A program made the translations under genes and the position numbers. From positions 248,001 through 312,000 of the forward strand of contig NZ_JAPKND010000003.1 of the NCBI RefSeq assembly GCF_026344035.1: 64,000 bases of DNA. Reading direction: 5' to 3'. Shown one piece after another: positions 41,906-54,628 of the stretch (positions are counted from its first letter, which is position 1; the number at the start of each line of letters is the position of its first letter). The DNA is from Alcaligenes endophyticus (GTDB lineage Bacteria; Pseudomonadota; Gammaproteobacteria; Burkholderiales; Burkholderiaceae_B). The notes under the pieces were generated by a model. The model was not told the origin of the DNA. It saw nothing but the letters and a program-made list of their open reading frames with translations, and did not search any database.

Positions 41906-42328
41906 TTAGCGTCTGGCCATTTCCCTGATGCGACGAGCCGCCGCTACCTGAGCTGCCAACATCGCCAGCTCGGCTTCCACTGCCGCAACACTTGCCTTGT
42001 CTTTGGTATCTACCAAGGCTTGCTCTGCACGCTCACGCGCCGCCAAGGCCTTAGCTTCATCCAAATCTGCAGCACGAATAGCCGTATCCGATAAAACGGT
42101 GACTGTTCCGGGCTGAACTTCGAGTATGCCGCCGGCCACGAAGATTAGCTCCTCACGGCCATCATCCATAACGATCTTCAGCGTGCCGGGACGAATCCGG
42201 GAAATCAAGGGCGTGTGTCCGGGTAAAATACCCAGCTCGCCTGATTCACCGGGCAGCGCCACGAATGTTGCTGTACCAGCAAAAATCGATTCTTCTGCAC
42301 TTACCACGTCAACATGAAGAGTAGCCAT
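41906..42328 (-). CDS. atpC: ATP synthase F1 subunit epsilon
   Basis: 140-aa central-stalk subunit that inhibits ATP hydrolysis. The N-terminal beta-sandwich ([34 protein letters not shown]) and the C-terminal helical hairpin ([20 protein letters not shown]) are intact. Last gene of the operon. Confidence 0.96.
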   Translation of the reverse strand: MATLHVDVVSAEESIFAGTATFVALPGESGELGILPGHTPLISRIRPGTLKIVMDDGREELIFVAGGILEVQPGTVTVLSDTAIRAADLDEAKALAARERAEQALVDTKDKASVAAVEAELAMLAAQVAAARRIREMARR

Positions 42329-42337
42329 GCTTAATCC

Positions 42338-43777
<1,440 letters not shown>

Positions 43778-43803
43778 TTAAATGGTATGCCTGGCAGCGT
43801 CAC

Positions 43804-44712
43804 TTACACTGCAGCGGCACCCCCCACGATTTCAGAGATTTCTTCGGTAATAGCGGCCTGACGGGTCTTGTTGTAGACCAATTCCAACTCACCAATCACC
43901 GACTTCGCGTTATCCGATGCTGCCTTCATGGCGACCATCCGAGCAGACTGCTCAGAAGCCATGTTTTCAGCAACGGCTTGGTAGATCAAACCCTCTACAT
44001 AGCGATGCAACAAATCGTCAATGACAGATTTTGCATCGGGTTCGTAGATGTAATCCCAACCATATTGCGACGTCGATGCTTCGTTATTTTCAATTCCCTC
44101 GTCACCAACCTGAAACGGGTCTTTCAATCCAGTAGGCAAAGGCAGCAAACGAATAAACGTAGGCTCTTGCTTCATGGTGTTGATAAAGCGTGTGCTAGCG
44201 AGGTATACAGCGTTGACTTTACCTGCCATATAGTCATCCAGCTGTACTTTAACCGCGCCAATCAAACGCTCTAGATTAGGCTCATCGCCCAGTCCAATTT
44301 CTTGGGATACCAGTTTGCCACCAATACGCGCAATGGTACCGGCCGCTTTACTGCCAAGAGCGGTCAACTGAGTGGAGACGCCTTTTTCATCAAAGTCACG
44401 CAGACTGCCCAAAACCAAACGCAAAATATTAGTATTTAAGCCGCCGCACAGACCTTTATCTGTACTGACAACAATAATACCAACCGCTTTGGTTTCGCTA
44501 GACTCAACCATATAAGGATGAGTGTAGTCGGGGTGAGCCTGCATCAAGTGCGCCGCAATAGCGCGCACTTTCATCGCGTAGGGACGACCAGCACGCATTC
44601 TATCTTGCGCTTTACGCATTTTAGAAGCCGCGACCATCTCCATGGCTTTGGTGATCTTGCGCGTGTTTTGCACGCTCTTGATCTTTGTACGAATTTCCTT
44701 AATTCCGGCCAT
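43804..44712 (-). CDS. atpG: ATP synthase F1 subunit gamma
   Basis: Rotor shaft, 302 aa from ATG 44712 ([36 protein letters not shown]), the family N-terminus, with AGGAAA upstream. The C-terminal helix ([19 protein letters not shown]) is intact. Confidence 0.97.
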   Translation of the reverse strand: MAGIKEIRTKIKSVQNTRKITKAMEMVAASKMRKAQDRMRAGRPYAMKVRAIAAHLMQAHPDYTHPYMVESSETKAVGIIVVSTDKGLCGGLNTNILRLVLGSLRDFDEKGVSTQLTALGSKAAGTIARIGGKLVSQEIGLGDEPNLERLIGAVKVQLDDYMAGKVNAVYLASTRFINTMKQEPTFIRLLPLPTGLKDPFQVGDEGIENNEASTSQYGWDYIYEPDAKSVIDDLLHRYVEGLIYQAVAENMASEQSARMVAMKAASDNAKSVIGELELVYNKTRQAAITEEISEIVGGAAAV

Positions 44713-44800
44713 CACACTTTCCTGTAAGGGCATGTTCGGGGTTCATGCTCAAGCATCAACCCCTTTAACCGTGACCCCAAATGTGGGGCCAGCAGAGAGC

Positions 44801-46342
44801 TTAGAATACGCCGTTCTTTTTAAAGTCCTGAATGGCTGCGACCAATGCAGCTTCATCGTCTTTAACCAGTTCAAGCTTGCTCTGAATACTCTCAACCAAG
44901 CTGGCGTACTTATTACGCAAGTGATCCTTCAAGCCTTTTTCGAAAGGCAGTACTTGCTCAACCTCGAGGTCATCAAAGTAGCCATTGTTAATGGCGTACA
45001 AGCTGACACCCATTTCCCAGACCGCTACCGGCTGGTACTGAGGCTGTTTAAGCAGTTCCACTACGCGTTTACCACGCTCTAGCTGACGGCGTGTTGCTTC
45101 GTCTAGATCGGAAGCAAACTGCGAGAAAGCGGCCAGCTCACGGTACTGCGCCAAGTCGGTACGAATACCACCGGAAACTTTCTTAATTAACTTAGTCTGC
45201 GCCGCACTACCTACGCGAGATACCGATACACCGGCGTTAATCGCAGGACGAATACCCGCGTTAAACAGATCAGATTCCAAGAAAATCTGACCATCAGTAA
45301 TGGAAATCACGTTAGTGGGAACGAAAGCGGAAACGTCACCAGCCTGGGTTTCAATAATGGGCAGCGCGGTTAAAGAACCCGTTTTGCCTTTTACTTCACC
45401 GTTAGTGAATTTCTCTACGTACTCAGCATTCACACGAGCAGCGCGCTCTAGCAAGCGGGAGTGCAGGTAGAATACGTCACCTGGGTAGGCCTCGCGACCT
45501 GGAGGACGACGCAACAGCAACGATACTTGACGATATGCCCAAGCTTGCTTGGTCAAGTCATCATAAATAATCAGGGCATCTTCGCCGCGATCGCGGAAAT
45601 ACTCACCCATGGTACAACCGGAGTAAGGCGCCAAGTACTGCATCGCGGCTGACTCAGAGGCTGAGGCTGCCACAATGATGGTGTACTCAAGAGCACCGTG
45701 CTCTTCAAGTTTGCGTACTACGTTGTTAATGGTCGATGCTTTTTGACCAACAGCCACGTAAATACACTTAACTCCTGTACCCTTTTGAGCCAAGATGGTG
45801 TCAACGGCTACTGCAGTTTTACCTGTTTGACGGTCACCAATAATCAACTCACGCTGACCACGGCCAACCGGCACCATGGAGTCAATTGCTTTCGTACCCG
45901 TTTGCAGAGGCTGCGATACGGATTGACGAGCAATAACGCCAGGCGCTACTTTTTCGATAACGTCTGTTAGTTTGGCGTTGATGGGGCCTTTGCCATCAAT
46001 AGGGTTACCCAGTGTATCTACCACGCGACCACATAGTTCGGGGCCTACGGGTACTTCCAGAATACGACCAGTGGTTTTAACTGGATCGCCTTCGGAAACG
46101 CTGGTGTACTCACCTAGAATCACCGCACCTACAGAATCACGCTCAAGGTTGAGCGCCAAACCGAACACATTGTTCGGGAATTCAAGCATTTCGCCTTGCA
46201 TCACGTCGGACAGACCGTGAATACGGGTAATACCGTCAGCCACGGATACTACCGTGCCTTGCGTGCGAACGTCAGACGATGCGCCCAAGCCTTCAATGCG
46301 GCTCTTGAGCAGTTCGCTGATCTCAGACGGATTAAGTTGCAT
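44801..46342 (-). CDS. atpA: ATP synthase F1 subunit alpha
   Basis: Non-catalytic nucleotide-binding subunit, 513 aa, starting [18 protein letters not shown]-loop GDRQTGKTA and the arginine-finger region ([20 protein letters not shown]) are present. AGGAG lies ahead of the ATG. Confidence 0.98.
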   Translation of the reverse strand: MQLNPSEISELLKSRIEGLGASSDVRTQGTVVSVADGITRIHGLSDVMQGEMLEFPNNVFGLALNLERDSVGAVILGEYTSVSEGDPVKTTGRILEVPVGPELCGRVVDTLGNPIDGKGPINAKLTDVIEKVAPGVIARQSVSQPLQTGTKAIDSMVPVGRGQRELIIGDRQTGKTAVAVDTILAQKGTGVKCIYVAVGQKASTINNVVRKLEEHGALEYTIIVAASASESAAMQYLAPYSGCTMGEYFRDRGEDALIIYDDLTKQAWAYRQVSLLLRRPPGREAYPGDVFYLHSRLLERAARVNAEYVEKFTNGEVKGKTGSLTALPIIETQAGDVSAFVPTNVISITDGQIFLESDLFNAGIRPAINAGVSVSRVGSAAQTKLIKKVSGGIRTDLAQYRELAAFSQFASDLDEATRRQLERGKRVVELLKQPQYQPVAVWEMGVSLYAINNGYFDDLEVEQVLPFEKGLKDHLRNKYASLVESIQSKLELVKDDEAALVAAIQDFKKNGVF

Positions 46343-46378
46343 GTTCAGACTCCTGAAATCCTGTTTACTGAGCTGCCA

Positions 46379-46918
46379 TCATGCAGTCAGCGTATCGCGC
46401 ATGCTGGCCAGCCTAGCCTGCACGGAAGTGTCGAGCACCTGATCACCTACCACTACACGTACACCACCAATTAAACTGGGGTCTACGGTAACGTTCGGCT
46501 TGAGTTTCAGGCCAAACTTTTTCTCGAGGCCTACCAGCAGTTCATTGACTTGCGCATCATCCAAAGGAAATGCACTGAAAATCAACGCTTCGGCTGTGCC
46601 TTCGAGTTGGTGTTTTAATAAGTCGAACTGTTCGGCAATCTGCGGCAACAACAATATGCGCTGATTTTCCACTAACAGTTCAATAAAGTTGCGAGCTTTG
46701 TCATCCAGTGAGGTTTTTAACAAACTGGAAAACAGCTCTACCCGTTGCCTATTTTCTAGGCGCGGATCATTCAGTGCCTCGCGCACATCGTGTAGACCGG
46801 CCACCTGAGCCATTTCGGACAACAGGGCCGACCACGATTCGAGGGCTGTTTTATCGTTGCTTGCAGCAGCGAACAGCGCCTCGGCGTAAGGTCTGGCAAT
46901 AGTCGATAGTTCAGCCAT
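46379..46918 (-). CDS. atpH: ATP synthase F1 subunit delta
   Basis: Peripheral-stalk subunit joining F1 to the b subunits. 179 aa with the N-terminal helical bundle ([13 protein letters not shown]) and the C-terminal motif ([26 protein letters not shown]) typical of delta/OSCP. Confidence 0.96.
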   Translation of the reverse strand: MAELSTIARPYAEALFAAASNDKTALESWSALLSEMAQVAGLHDVREALNDPRLENRQRVELFSSLLKTSLDDKARNFIELLVENQRILLLPQIAEQFDLLKHQLEGTAEALIFSAFPLDDAQVNELLVGLEKKFGLKLKPNVTVDPSLIGGVRVVVGDQVLDTSVQARLASMRDTLTA

Positions 46919-46932
46919 GGCCTGCCTTGAGT

Positions 46933-47403
46933 TTAAAGTTCAGCCTTGAGCTGATTTAACAGCTCAGCGTGTGCCTGTGCATCGATTTCGCGTCGCAAGA
47001 TCTGCTCAGCACCTTTCACCGCCAAAGCGGCGACATCGTTGCGCAGTCCATCACGTACACGCTGAGCTTCTTGAGCCGCGTCCTGATGGGCTTGGGCCAC
47101 GATACGGGCCTTTTCAACTTCAGCTTCGCCACGAGCAGCGTCGATAATCGCGGCAGCCTGCTTTTCAGCGTCAGCTACACGTGTGTGATTTTCAGACTTG
47201 GCAGCTGCATCCATCAGGCTGATACGCGCTTGCGCTTGGGCCAGATCAGCCTTGCCTTTATCAGCGGCGGCTAAGCCATCAGCAATTTTTTGTCGACGAT
47301 CTTCAATTGCTTTCGTTATGGGTGGCCATACGAATTTCATCGTAAACCATGCCAAAACGAAAAACACGATCATCTGAAAAAAGAGAGTCGCGTTTAAGTT
47401 CAC
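46933..47403 (-). CDS. atpF: ATP synthase F0 subunit b
   Basis: Peripheral stalk, 156 aa: one TM helix ([22 protein letters not shown]) followed by a long charged coiled coil. It starts with GTG at 47403, with a GGGATA-type Shine-Dalgarno upstream. Confidence 0.95.
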   Translation of the reverse strand: MNLNATLFFQMIVFFVLAWFTMKFVWPPITKAIEDRRQKIADGLAAADKGKADLAQAQARISLMDAAAKSENHTRVADAEKQAAAIIDAARGEAEVEKARIVAQAHQDAAQEAQRVRDGLRNDVAALAVKGAEQILRREIDAQAHAELLNQLKAEL

Positions 47404-47552
47404 GGTCGTATCCCTTCAATACCCCATGCATCAACAGCAACATGCTGTGACGCTGTATTTTTCAAGTCACCGGCGGCACTACTTAGTACATAGTGATACT
47501 TAGTGCCGCTAGCGACTGCCTGCCAGCCAGTAAAACCTTGGTTTTTCTGCAC

Positions 47553-47831
<279 letters not shown>

Positions 47832-47903
47832 TCAAAGAAAACGGCATAGCAGAAACATGCTCTGCACACCGAAGCCCGGTACCATACCGAGCCCGGTTAT
47901 TGA

Positions 47904-48788
47904 TTAATGGCCTTCGTGAGCCTGACCCAAATACACAAGGGTAAGCATCATGAAAATAAACGCCTGCAACAGCACAATCAGGATATGGAATATTGCCCAT
48001 ACCGAACCGGCTAATACATGGCCTATACCCAAGCCTATGCTTGCTCCATTAAACCCTGTCCATGCTCCGCCAAGCAAAGCAATCAACATGAATACCAGCT
48101 CTCCGGCAAACATATTGCCGAATAACCGCATACCCAAAGAAACTGATTTAGCCGCATACTCGATCAAGTTCAACAAGAAATTGACGGGGGCCAATAAAAT
48201 CACCGCAACAGCGCCATTAGAAACAAATGGAGCAGTGAACAATTCTTTAACAAATCCACCCGGATGCTTAATTTTGATGCCGTAATAGAACATCAACAAC
48301 AACACACCCAAAGACATGCCCATAGGGATATTAATATCTGCAGTGGGCAAAATACGATGGTAATACAGTTGATCACCTTCTTGGGCACCCAAGCCGGTTT
48401 GCATGAAAATCCAGCCCAATCCGTCTACTGGCAATAAATCCAGGACGTTCATGAGCAAAATCCAAAGGAATACCGTTAAACCTAGTGGCGCAATAAACTT
48501 GAGTGATTGCGCGTTTGGCACCACAGACTTAGCCTGATCCTGTACCCAATCCACCAGTATTTCAACTGCCATCTGAAAGCGATTTGGCACACCCGATGTA
48601 GCATGCACCGCGGCACGGCGTAACACAAAAATCACCACCAAGCCCATCAACAAAGACCAGAAGGCGGAGTCATAGTTAAAAACACTAAAATCGGCAATAA
48701 CATTTTGTTTGCTACCGACGTTATTTAGGTGCACCAAATGGTGTTGAATGTAACTTGACTGAGGCGAAATATCACTAGCAGCAGCCAT
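47904..48788 (-). CDS. atpB: ATP synthase F0 subunit a
   Basis: Stator channel subunit, 294 aa and multi-pass. The essential arginine lies in [17 protein letters not shown], and the C-terminal helix contains [18 protein letters not shown]. Confidence 0.97.
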   Translation of the reverse strand: MAAASDISPQSSYIQHHLVHLNNVGSKQNVIADFSVFNYDSAFWSLLMGLVVIFVLRRAAVHATSGVPNRFQMAVEILVDWVQDQAKSVVPNAQSLKFIAPLGLTVFLWILLMNVLDLLPVDGLGWIFMQTGLGAQEGDQLYYHRILPTADINIPMGMSLGVLLLMFYYGIKIKHPGGFVKELFTAPFVSNGAVAVILLAPVNFLLNLIEYAAKSVSLGMRLFGNMFAGELVFMLIALLGGAWTGFNGASIGLGIGHVLAGSVWAIFHILIVLLQAFIFMMLTLVYLGQAHEGH

Positions 48789-48844
48789 CTGTATTTACCC
48801 TGTTAATACGTTAAGGGCCTAAGCCCGTGAAAGCCAAAATTTCG

Positions 48845-49297
48845 TCATGGCATTTTGCGCAAAGCCAGCAGTAGCACATAACCTTTTAAGACGCAGATCA
48901 GGCCAAAGAGCAACGCAGGCCAACTTAACCAACCTGTATCTGTTACTACCGCCAAGCCTAAAATAAGCAATGCCGCCAATAACTTAAATGCTTCGCCCCA
49001 AAAAAAAGCCATTGGGCTAGCATCCCCGCCACCGAGCAAACCCAGTAGCAAACGCAGTGCAAACAAAGCATTAGGCACAAAATAAGCAGCTGCGCCAATA
49101 AGGGCTGAAGCTGCTGCATTGGTACCCGACACCAAAAAAGCCAGCAATACTGCCAGAACACCCATCAGTGCCTGTGCGCTTAAGGCATGCACTATGCCTT
49201 TGCTGGCTTTTTTAGCCATAGTAGCTTTTTGTTCGGCACTCAGTACTAGCGGCTGGTAGCCGTCTAACTGTTGTTTTTCAAACGGATCGGTATTCAT
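48845..49297 (-). CDS. atpI: ATP synthase subunit I
   Basis: Small membrane protein of about 150 aa with four TM helices, thought to help assemble the c-ring. It is placed first in the atp operon, as usual. ATG 49297 (MNTDPFEKQQ) is favoured over an in-frame ATG at 49321. Confidence 0.85.
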   Translation of the reverse strand: MNTDPFEKQQLDGYQPLVLSAEQKATMAKKASKGIVHALSAQALMGVLAVLLAFLVSGTNAAASALIGAAAYFVPNALFALRLLLGLLGGGDASPMAFFWGEAFKLLAALLILGLAVVTDTGWLSWPALLFGLICVLKGYVLLLALRKMP

Positions 49298-49446
49298 GCC
49301 CGTCTCGATGTGCTGAACCATATATAGGAAAACGTCGATTTAAGTAAATTAGGCTTGTGGCCGCATAACACTAAAAAGTAGCGCCAATAGTCTGAAAGAC
49401 CTAAACCAGGCAATCCTAAGAAAGCCGCTGGCTGTCAAACTCGTAA

Positions 49447-49476
49447 AGTATAACGTCTTTTTTTTGCAGCACGCAA
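49447..49476 (-). promoter_or_regulatory. candidate atp operon promoter
   Basis: On the minus strand, TTGCGT (49476-49471) and TATACT (49452-49447) are 18 bp apart, about 150 bases before the atpI start. The -35 match is only partial. Confidence 0.35.
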
Positions 49477-49612
49477 ACTTTACCCTAAGTTTCTTAAGGT
49501 TCAAAGGGGCAAGTGACCTGTAACACTGCTAGGCATGGACTTATGCCTTGGCATCACATCCCGCAGCGCAGCATTATTACAACAACACTAAGGTGCACTT
49601 GCCTTTTTTTAT

Positions 49613-50389
49613 TTATTGATGCTTAAAGTTTGGTTTGCGTTTTTCAACAAATGCGTTCATGCCTTCTTTCTGGTCCTCGGTGGCAAATAACGCATGAAAA
49701 TTACGGCGCTCAAACATTAGCCCTTCATCTAGCGTGCTTTCATACGCACGATTGACGCATTCTTTAGCCATCATCACCGAAGGTAACGACATGCTAGCGA
49801 TGGCTGCCGCCGCCTCCATAGCCTCTGACAAGAGTTGTTCTGCGGGCACGATACGGGCGACCAAGCCTGCTCTCTCAGCCTCTTCTGCATCCATCATGCG
49901 ACCAGTTAACACTAAGTCCATAGCTTTCGCTTTACCAATGGCGCGCGGTAAGCGCTGCGTGCCGCCATAACCTGGAATCACGCCCAGCTTGATTTCTGGT
50001 TGGCCGAACTTAGCGGTATCGGCGGCAAAAATCATATCGCACGCCATGGCCAGCTCGCAACCACCCCCTAGCGCGTAACCAGCCACAGCAGCAATAATGG
50101 GCTTGCGTATACGGGTAATGTTTTCCCAATCGCCAGCCAAGTAATTATCTTTATAGACGTCTTGAAATGTCCAGTCTTTCATTGCGGCAATATCTGCACC
50201 TGCCGCAAAGGCTCGTTCGTTACCAGTAAGCACGATCGCACCAATCTGCTCATCTTCGTCGAATTTTTTTAATGCTGCATACAGCGCTGAGGCCACCTCG
50301 TTACTCAGGGCATTAAGGGCCTTAGGACGATTTAATGTCAATAAAGCAACACGTCCTTGTACCTCGGTTTTTACTAATGGCTCATTCAT
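49613..50389 (-). CDS. enoyl-CoA hydratase
   Basis: Crotonase-fold enzyme, 258 aa from ATG 50389, with GGAG upstream. The oxyanion-hole motifs [13 protein letters not shown] and [15 protein letters not shown] are clear, and the first catalytic Glu is in [18 protein letters not shown]. The position of the second catalytic Glu carries Asp (AMDLVLTGR), a variant I have seen in Burkholderiales homologues. It probably hydrates short-chain enoyl-CoA in beta-oxidation. It lies upstream of the atp operon and is divergent from the M61 peptidase. Confidence 0.92.
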   Translation of the reverse strand: MNEPLVKTEVQGRVALLTLNRPKALNALSNEVASALYAALKKFDEDEQIGAIVLTGNERAFAAGADIAAMKDWTFQDVYKDNYLAGDWENITRIRKPIIAAVAGYALGGGCELAMACDMIFAADTAKFGQPEIKLGVIPGYGGTQRLPRAIGKAKAMDLVLTGRMMDAEEAERAGLVARIVPAEQLLSEAMEAAAAIASMSLPSVMMAKECVNRAYESTLDEGLMFERRNFHALFATEDQKEGMNAFVEKRKPNFKHQ

Positions 50390-50424
50390 ACTGTCTCCGT
50401 GCAAAAATTAAATAGAATAGAGGG

Positions 50425-52212
50425 ATGGATAAATTACCACTACTGTATCGCGTTACTCTGGCTGACTTACCAGGGCACCGCTTGCAGCTTGATCTGCATA
50501 TCTCCCAGCCTGACTCTGAAGGTCAAGTGCTCAGTCTACCCGCCTGGATTCCAGGCAGCTACCTAATACGCGATTTTTCACGTCAGATAGAAAGCATAGC
50601 CGGCTTTTGTGATGATGCTCCGGTTGCCATCCGCAAACTGGATAAACATCGTTGGCAATGCGCGCCATGCTCTGGCAGCCTTCACATACGTTATACGGTA
50701 TATGCATGGGACTTGTCAGTACGGGGTGCACATGTAGATGAAAGCCATGCTTTTTTCAATGGTACCAGCGTATTTCTCAAGCCTGAAGGACAGGATAAAC
50801 AACCCTGCTTCGTAGAACTGGTCGAAAACGGACAATGTCCCAACTGGGGCGTGTACACCAGCTTACCTGAAGCACGCAAAAAGCTAGGAAAAATCAAGCC
50901 CGCAAAACGTTATGGCTTTGGTTTGTACGAAGCGCGTAACTACGACGAGCTGATTGATCACCCCGTAGAAATGGGCACCCCACAAGTCATTAGCTTTGAA
51001 GCGCATGGCGCGGAACACGAGCTTGTGTTCACGGGCGTAGCGCCAAACTTAGATCTTTCACGCATTGCGGCGGATGTACAAAAAATTTGTGCTACACAAA
51101 TTGCTTTTTTCGAGCCTGAAAGCAAACGGGCGCCATTTCTAGAAAGCGGTCATCGCTATGTATTCATGACTATGCTTACCGATGATGGCTATGGCGGGCT
51201 TGAACACCGGGCCTCCACCGCACTGATGGCGGCAAGGCGTGACCTGCCTACCCATAGCAGCGACCGAAGCGTAAAAAGCGCTGGCTACCAAACTTTTTTG
51301 GGTTTAGTCAGCCACGAATACTTCCACACTTGGAACGTCAAGCGAATTAAGCCTGCCGCCTTTGCCCCTTATGATCTCAGCCAAGAGAACTACACCCGTC
51401 TACTCTGGGTATTCGAAGGCTTTACCTCCTATTATGACGACCTAATGCTCTTGCGTTCAGGCTGCGTCAATGAGGCTGAGTACCTAAACCTTTTAAGCAA
51501 AAACATCAGCGCTGTGCACCGCACACCAGGACGCTTTAAGCAATCCATTGCAGAAAGCTCGTTCGACACATGGACTCGCTTTTACAAACAAGATGAAAAC
51601 TCGCCCAATGCTTTGGTTAGCTATTACAGCAAAGGCGCTCTGGCCGCTTTGGGGCTGGATCTAAGCATACGCGCGCACAGTCAGCAGAACAAAAGCCTAG
51701 ACGATGTCATGCTTGCGTTATGGCGTGACTACGGCAAAGACTTCTATACCCGCCTGGATCCAGTCGGCGTGCAAGAAGACGCTATGCAAGCCATTATCTT
51801 GCAGGCTACAGGTTATGACGCCACAGAGTATCTCCAACGGTACGTATTTGGCACTGAAGATATTCCACTGCAAGCCCTGTTCGCTACACAAGGCATAGAC
51901 TTGACGTGGCGCAGTAGCCAAACCACACCTAGCCTAGACCTTAAAGTGCGCCAAGTGGGCCAGCAATGTGAACTAGCGACGGTATATGAACATGGAGCCG
52001 CTCACGCAGCAGGGCTATCTGCCGGTGACATACTGGTTGCTATAGATGGTCTACGTGTCACCGACGCCGCCAGCCTGACCCGCTTACTGGGCGCTTATCA
52101 AGCCGATCAAGTTGTGCAAGTGCACGTCTTTAGACGTGATGAGCTACGGGCTTATACCGTACAACTGTCCAAGCCAGCCGCGGATGAATGTACACTGCAA
52201 CGTCGCCCTTAA
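50425..52212 (+). CDS. M61-family metallopeptidase with PDZ domain
   Basis: 595-aa glycyl-aminopeptidase-like protein. The zinc motif is His297-Glu-Tyr-Phe-His301 in SHEYFHTWNVKRIKP, and EGFTSYYDDLMLLRSG carries the third ligand region. A PDZ domain lies near the C-terminus (EHGAAHAAGLSAGDILVAIDGLRV). No signal peptide is visible, so it is probably cytoplasmic. The physiological substrates of this family are poorly known. Confidence 0.9.
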   Translation: MDKLPLLYRVTLADLPGHRLQLDLHISQPDSEGQVLSLPAWIPGSYLIRDFSRQIESIAGFCDDAPVAIRKLDKHRWQCAPCSGSLHIRYTVYAWDLSVRGAHVDESHAFFNGTSVFLKPEGQDKQPCFVELVENGQCPNWGVYTSLPEARKKLGKIKPAKRYGFGLYEARNYDELIDHPVEMGTPQVISFEAHGAEHELVFTGVAPNLDLSRIAADVQKICATQIAFFEPESKRAPFLESGHRYVFMTMLTDDGYGGLEHRASTALMAARRDLPTHSSDRSVKSAGYQTFLGLVSHEYFHTWNVKRIKPAAFAPYDLSQENYTRLLWVFEGFTSYYDDLMLLRSGCVNEAEYLNLLSKNISAVHRTPGRFKQSIAESSFDTWTRFYKQDENSPNALVSYYSKGALAALGLDLSIRAHSQQNKSLDDVMLALWRDYGKDFYTRLDPVGVQEDAMQAIILQATGYDATEYLQRYVFGTEDIPLQALFATQGIDLTWRSSQTTPSLDLKVRQVGQQCELATVYEHGAAHAAGLSAGDILVAIDGLRVTDAASLTRLLGAYQADQVVQVHVFRRDELRAYTVQLSKPAADECTLQRRP

Positions 52213-52281
52213 CACGCGCACTTAACTTTGCTTTTCCAGCCCGCCTCTGGCGGGCTCTGTCCTTTACTGAGAGCAGCAGGC

Positions 52282-52653
52282 ATGCTAACACGTCAAATTT
52301 TTATTAAAAACCTAGTGGTACCCGCTTATATCGGCATACTGGAGCACGAAATAGCTGCCGTCCAATCCCTACACGTGGATGCTGAGTTTGACACCCAGTT
52401 TTCTGTCCTGCCCGATGATCAAGACATTACCAGCGTGCTGGATTATCGGCTCTTGCGCGAAGCTATCATTGATGAAATTACTCGCGCGCACACGCATTTA
52501 CTGGAAACCCTGATAGAACGTTTAGCAGCCCGAATCTACCAAGACTTCCCCACGGTTCAACGCGTTAAAATACGACTCAGCAAGCCTGCCGCCTTTGATG
52601 ATTGCGATGCTGTAGGCATTGCCATTGAACGCCAGCGCACTGGCAACGCTTAA
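52282..52653 (+). CDS. folB: dihydroneopterin aldolase
   Basis: Folate pathway enzyme forming 6-hydroxymethyl-dihydropterin, 123 aa from ATG 52282 ([23 protein letters not shown]). The family patterns [10 protein letters not shown] and [15 protein letters not shown] are present. An upstream in-frame ATG at 52228 would add an unlikely leader. The end overlaps non-coding sequence before ttcA. Confidence 0.92.
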   Translation: MLTRQIFIKNLVVPAYIGILEHEIAAVQSLHVDAEFDTQFSVLPDDQDITSVLDYRLLREAIIDEITRAHTHLLETLIERLAARIYQDFPTVQRVKIRLSKPAAFDDCDAVGIAIERQRTGNA

Positions 52654-52684
52654 CACCCTATTGACTCTCTTTTCGCTCCTTCAC

Positions 52685-53725
52685 ATGGCCAACGACCAAG
52701 ATTCGCCCCACCACACCGCCCCCATTGACGCCGCTTTCTTTTCTCAAGCCGAGCGCAAACAGCGCAATGAAGACAACAAACTTAGCAAGCGCATTATGCG
52801 TGAAGTAGGCCGTGCTGTTAGCGACTTCAATATGATTGAAGAGGGCGACAAAATAATGGTTTGCCTCTCGGGCGGCAAAGACTCCTACGGGCTGCTAGAT
52901 GTGCTTATAAAGCTCAAGCAACGCGCGCCTATCCATTTTGATTTAATCGCCGTCAATCTAGACCAAAAGCAGCCTGGTTTTCCCGCCCATGTTTTGCCCG
53001 AGTACCTAGAAAAACGAGGTGTGCCCTACCACATAGAAACCCAAGACACCTATTCCATCGTGACTCGCGTAATTCCAGAGGGCAAGACCACCTGCTCGCT
53101 GTGCTCTCGCTTACGGCGCGGCATACTTTACCGTGTTGCAAAAGAACTGGGAGCCACCAAAATTGCTCTGGGGCATCATCGCGACGACATTTTAGCTACC
53201 TTCTTTTTAAACCTGTTTTATGGTGGCCGCATGAAAGGCATGCCGCCCAAGCTGATGTCGGATAACGGTGAACATATCGTCATTCGCCCGCTCGCATATG
53301 TACCAGAAAAAGACCTGATCGCTTACGCCCAACTCAAAGAGTTTCCTATTATTCCGTGCAATTTATGCGGTTCACAAGAAAATCTCAAGCGCCAAGAGAT
53401 CAATCGCATGATTGCTGAATGGGATAAAAAATTCCCCAGCCGCTCGTGGAACGTCTTTGGCGCGCTCACCCGTGTAGTCCCTTCGCATCTAATGGATCCG
53501 AGCATCTTCAACTTTGCGGATTTAAAAGCCAATAACGTCCCCAACCCCGATGGTGACAAAGGCTTTGATCAAGACTATTTTGACGACCATTTGCCCCAGG
53601 TTGAGGAACCCCTTATGCCCCCCATCGCCTCAACCCTGCCTGCCGATGCCTATACGCCCGCTACAGCCAGCGACACAGGGGAGCAAAAAATGATCTTCGT
53701 CAATAAGCGTAGGTCGGGGCAGTGA
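52685..53725 (+). CDS. ttcA: tRNA 2-thiocytidine(32) synthetase TtcA
   Basis: Iron-sulphur PP-loop enzyme that thiolates C32 of some tRNAs. 346 aa from ATG 52685. The PP-loop is SGGKDS at 62-67, with the CSLC pair at Cys137 and Cys140 and a further Cys pair at 225 and 228, one of which should complete the cluster. A C-terminal tail of about 50 residues is low in conservation. It follows folB closely. Confidence 0.95.
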   Translation: MANDQDSPHHTAPIDAAFFSQAERKQRNEDNKLSKRIMREVGRAVSDFNMIEEGDKIMVCLSGGKDSYGLLDVLIKLKQRAPIHFDLIAVNLDQKQPGFPAHVLPEYLEKRGVPYHIETQDTYSIVTRVIPEGKTTCSLCSRLRRGILYRVAKELGATKIALGHHRDDILATFFLNLFYGGRMKGMPPKLMSDNGEHIVIRPLAYVPEKDLIAYAQLKEFPIIPCNLCGSQENLKRQEINRMIAEWDKKFPSRSWNVFGALTRVVPSHLMDPSIFNFADLKANNVPNPDGDKGFDQDYFDDHLPQVEEPLMPPIASTLPADAYTPATASDTGEQKMIFVNKRRSGQ

Positions 53726-53826
53726 GCTTACTAGCGCTCCTAAGACTTTAAAATCCGCTATGATCAATGGGAAAGGATCAGCTGCAACATGCAGCTGACT
53801 CGTTAACTGCACCACTCTCTCATCCT

Positions 53827-54585
53827 ATGTCTGCACCATCTGCCAACTCCAGCGTCAAAACCGCACTGCGTGTTATAGAAATTATTGAGGTTTTCGCCCG
53901 TGCAGGAAAACCCCTCTCCTTAACCGAACTGGCTCGCGAGCTGAATGCTCCCGTATCCAGCTGTTTAGCGTTAGTAAGAACACTGAGCCAGTTAGGCTAT
54001 CTGTACGAAACCGCCCCACGCCAAGGTTATTACCCCACGGGTCGCCTACAAGCCATGAGCCAGCGTATCGCCCGCAACGATCCTATACTCGACAAGGTAG
54101 CTCCCACCCTAGAAGCCTTACGTCACTCAAGCTCTGAAACCGTCGTGCTCGGTAAGCTCGGATCTAAAGACTTTGTGGTTTATCTGGAAGTGCTGCCTTC
54201 TGTACACCCTATTTGTTACGTGGCGGACCCAGGCGCACAGCGCCACTTACATTGCAATTCTTTAGGCAAAGCCTTGTTATCCATGCATAGTCCTAGCGAA
54301 CGAGCAAAGCTATTAGGTAAGGAGCCCTTCAAACAGTTTAACGAGCATACACTCACCACCTTTGAGGCACTAGAGCAAGATATACAACGTTCAAACCAGC
54401 AAGGTTGGTTTCAAAATCTAGGGGAATCAATGCCCGATGTAGGCGGGATTGCCTGGCCTGTAAGTTTGCTAGGGGGACAATACGCCATTTCGATCGCCGG
54501 CCCCTTGTACCGCATACAACCTCAACTACAAAACTTAGCGCAGCAATTGCGGGTAGCGTGTCAAAGCTTAAGCCAACGCCCCTAA
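53827..54585 (+). CDS. IclR-family transcriptional regulator
   Basis: About 252 aa: an N-terminal winged helix (ALRVIEIIEVFARAGKPLSLTELARELN, PVSSCLALVRTL) and a C-terminal IclR effector domain (LHCNSLGKALLS, DVGGIAWPV, ISIAGP). An in-frame ATG at 53767 is an alternative start; neither has a clear Shine-Dalgarno. It converges on the acyl-CoA dehydrogenase gene and is the only regulator beside the CoA-transferase/Bug cluster, so it is the likely controller of that cluster. Confidence 0.87.
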   Translation: MSAPSANSSVKTALRVIEIIEVFARAGKPLSLTELARELNAPVSSCLALVRTLSQLGYLYETAPRQGYYPTGRLQAMSQRIARNDPILDKVAPTLEALRHSSSETVVLGKLGSKDFVVYLEVLPSVHPICYVADPGAQRHLHCNSLGKALLSMHSPSERAKLLGKEPFKQFNEHTLTTFEALEQDIQRSNQQGWFQNLGESMPDVGGIAWPVSLLGGQYAISIAGPLYRIQPQLQNLAQQLRVACQSLSQRP

Positions 54586-54628
54586 AGCAGCTTGCCAACC
54601 CGACAACCTTGTAAAACTCGGTATTGCT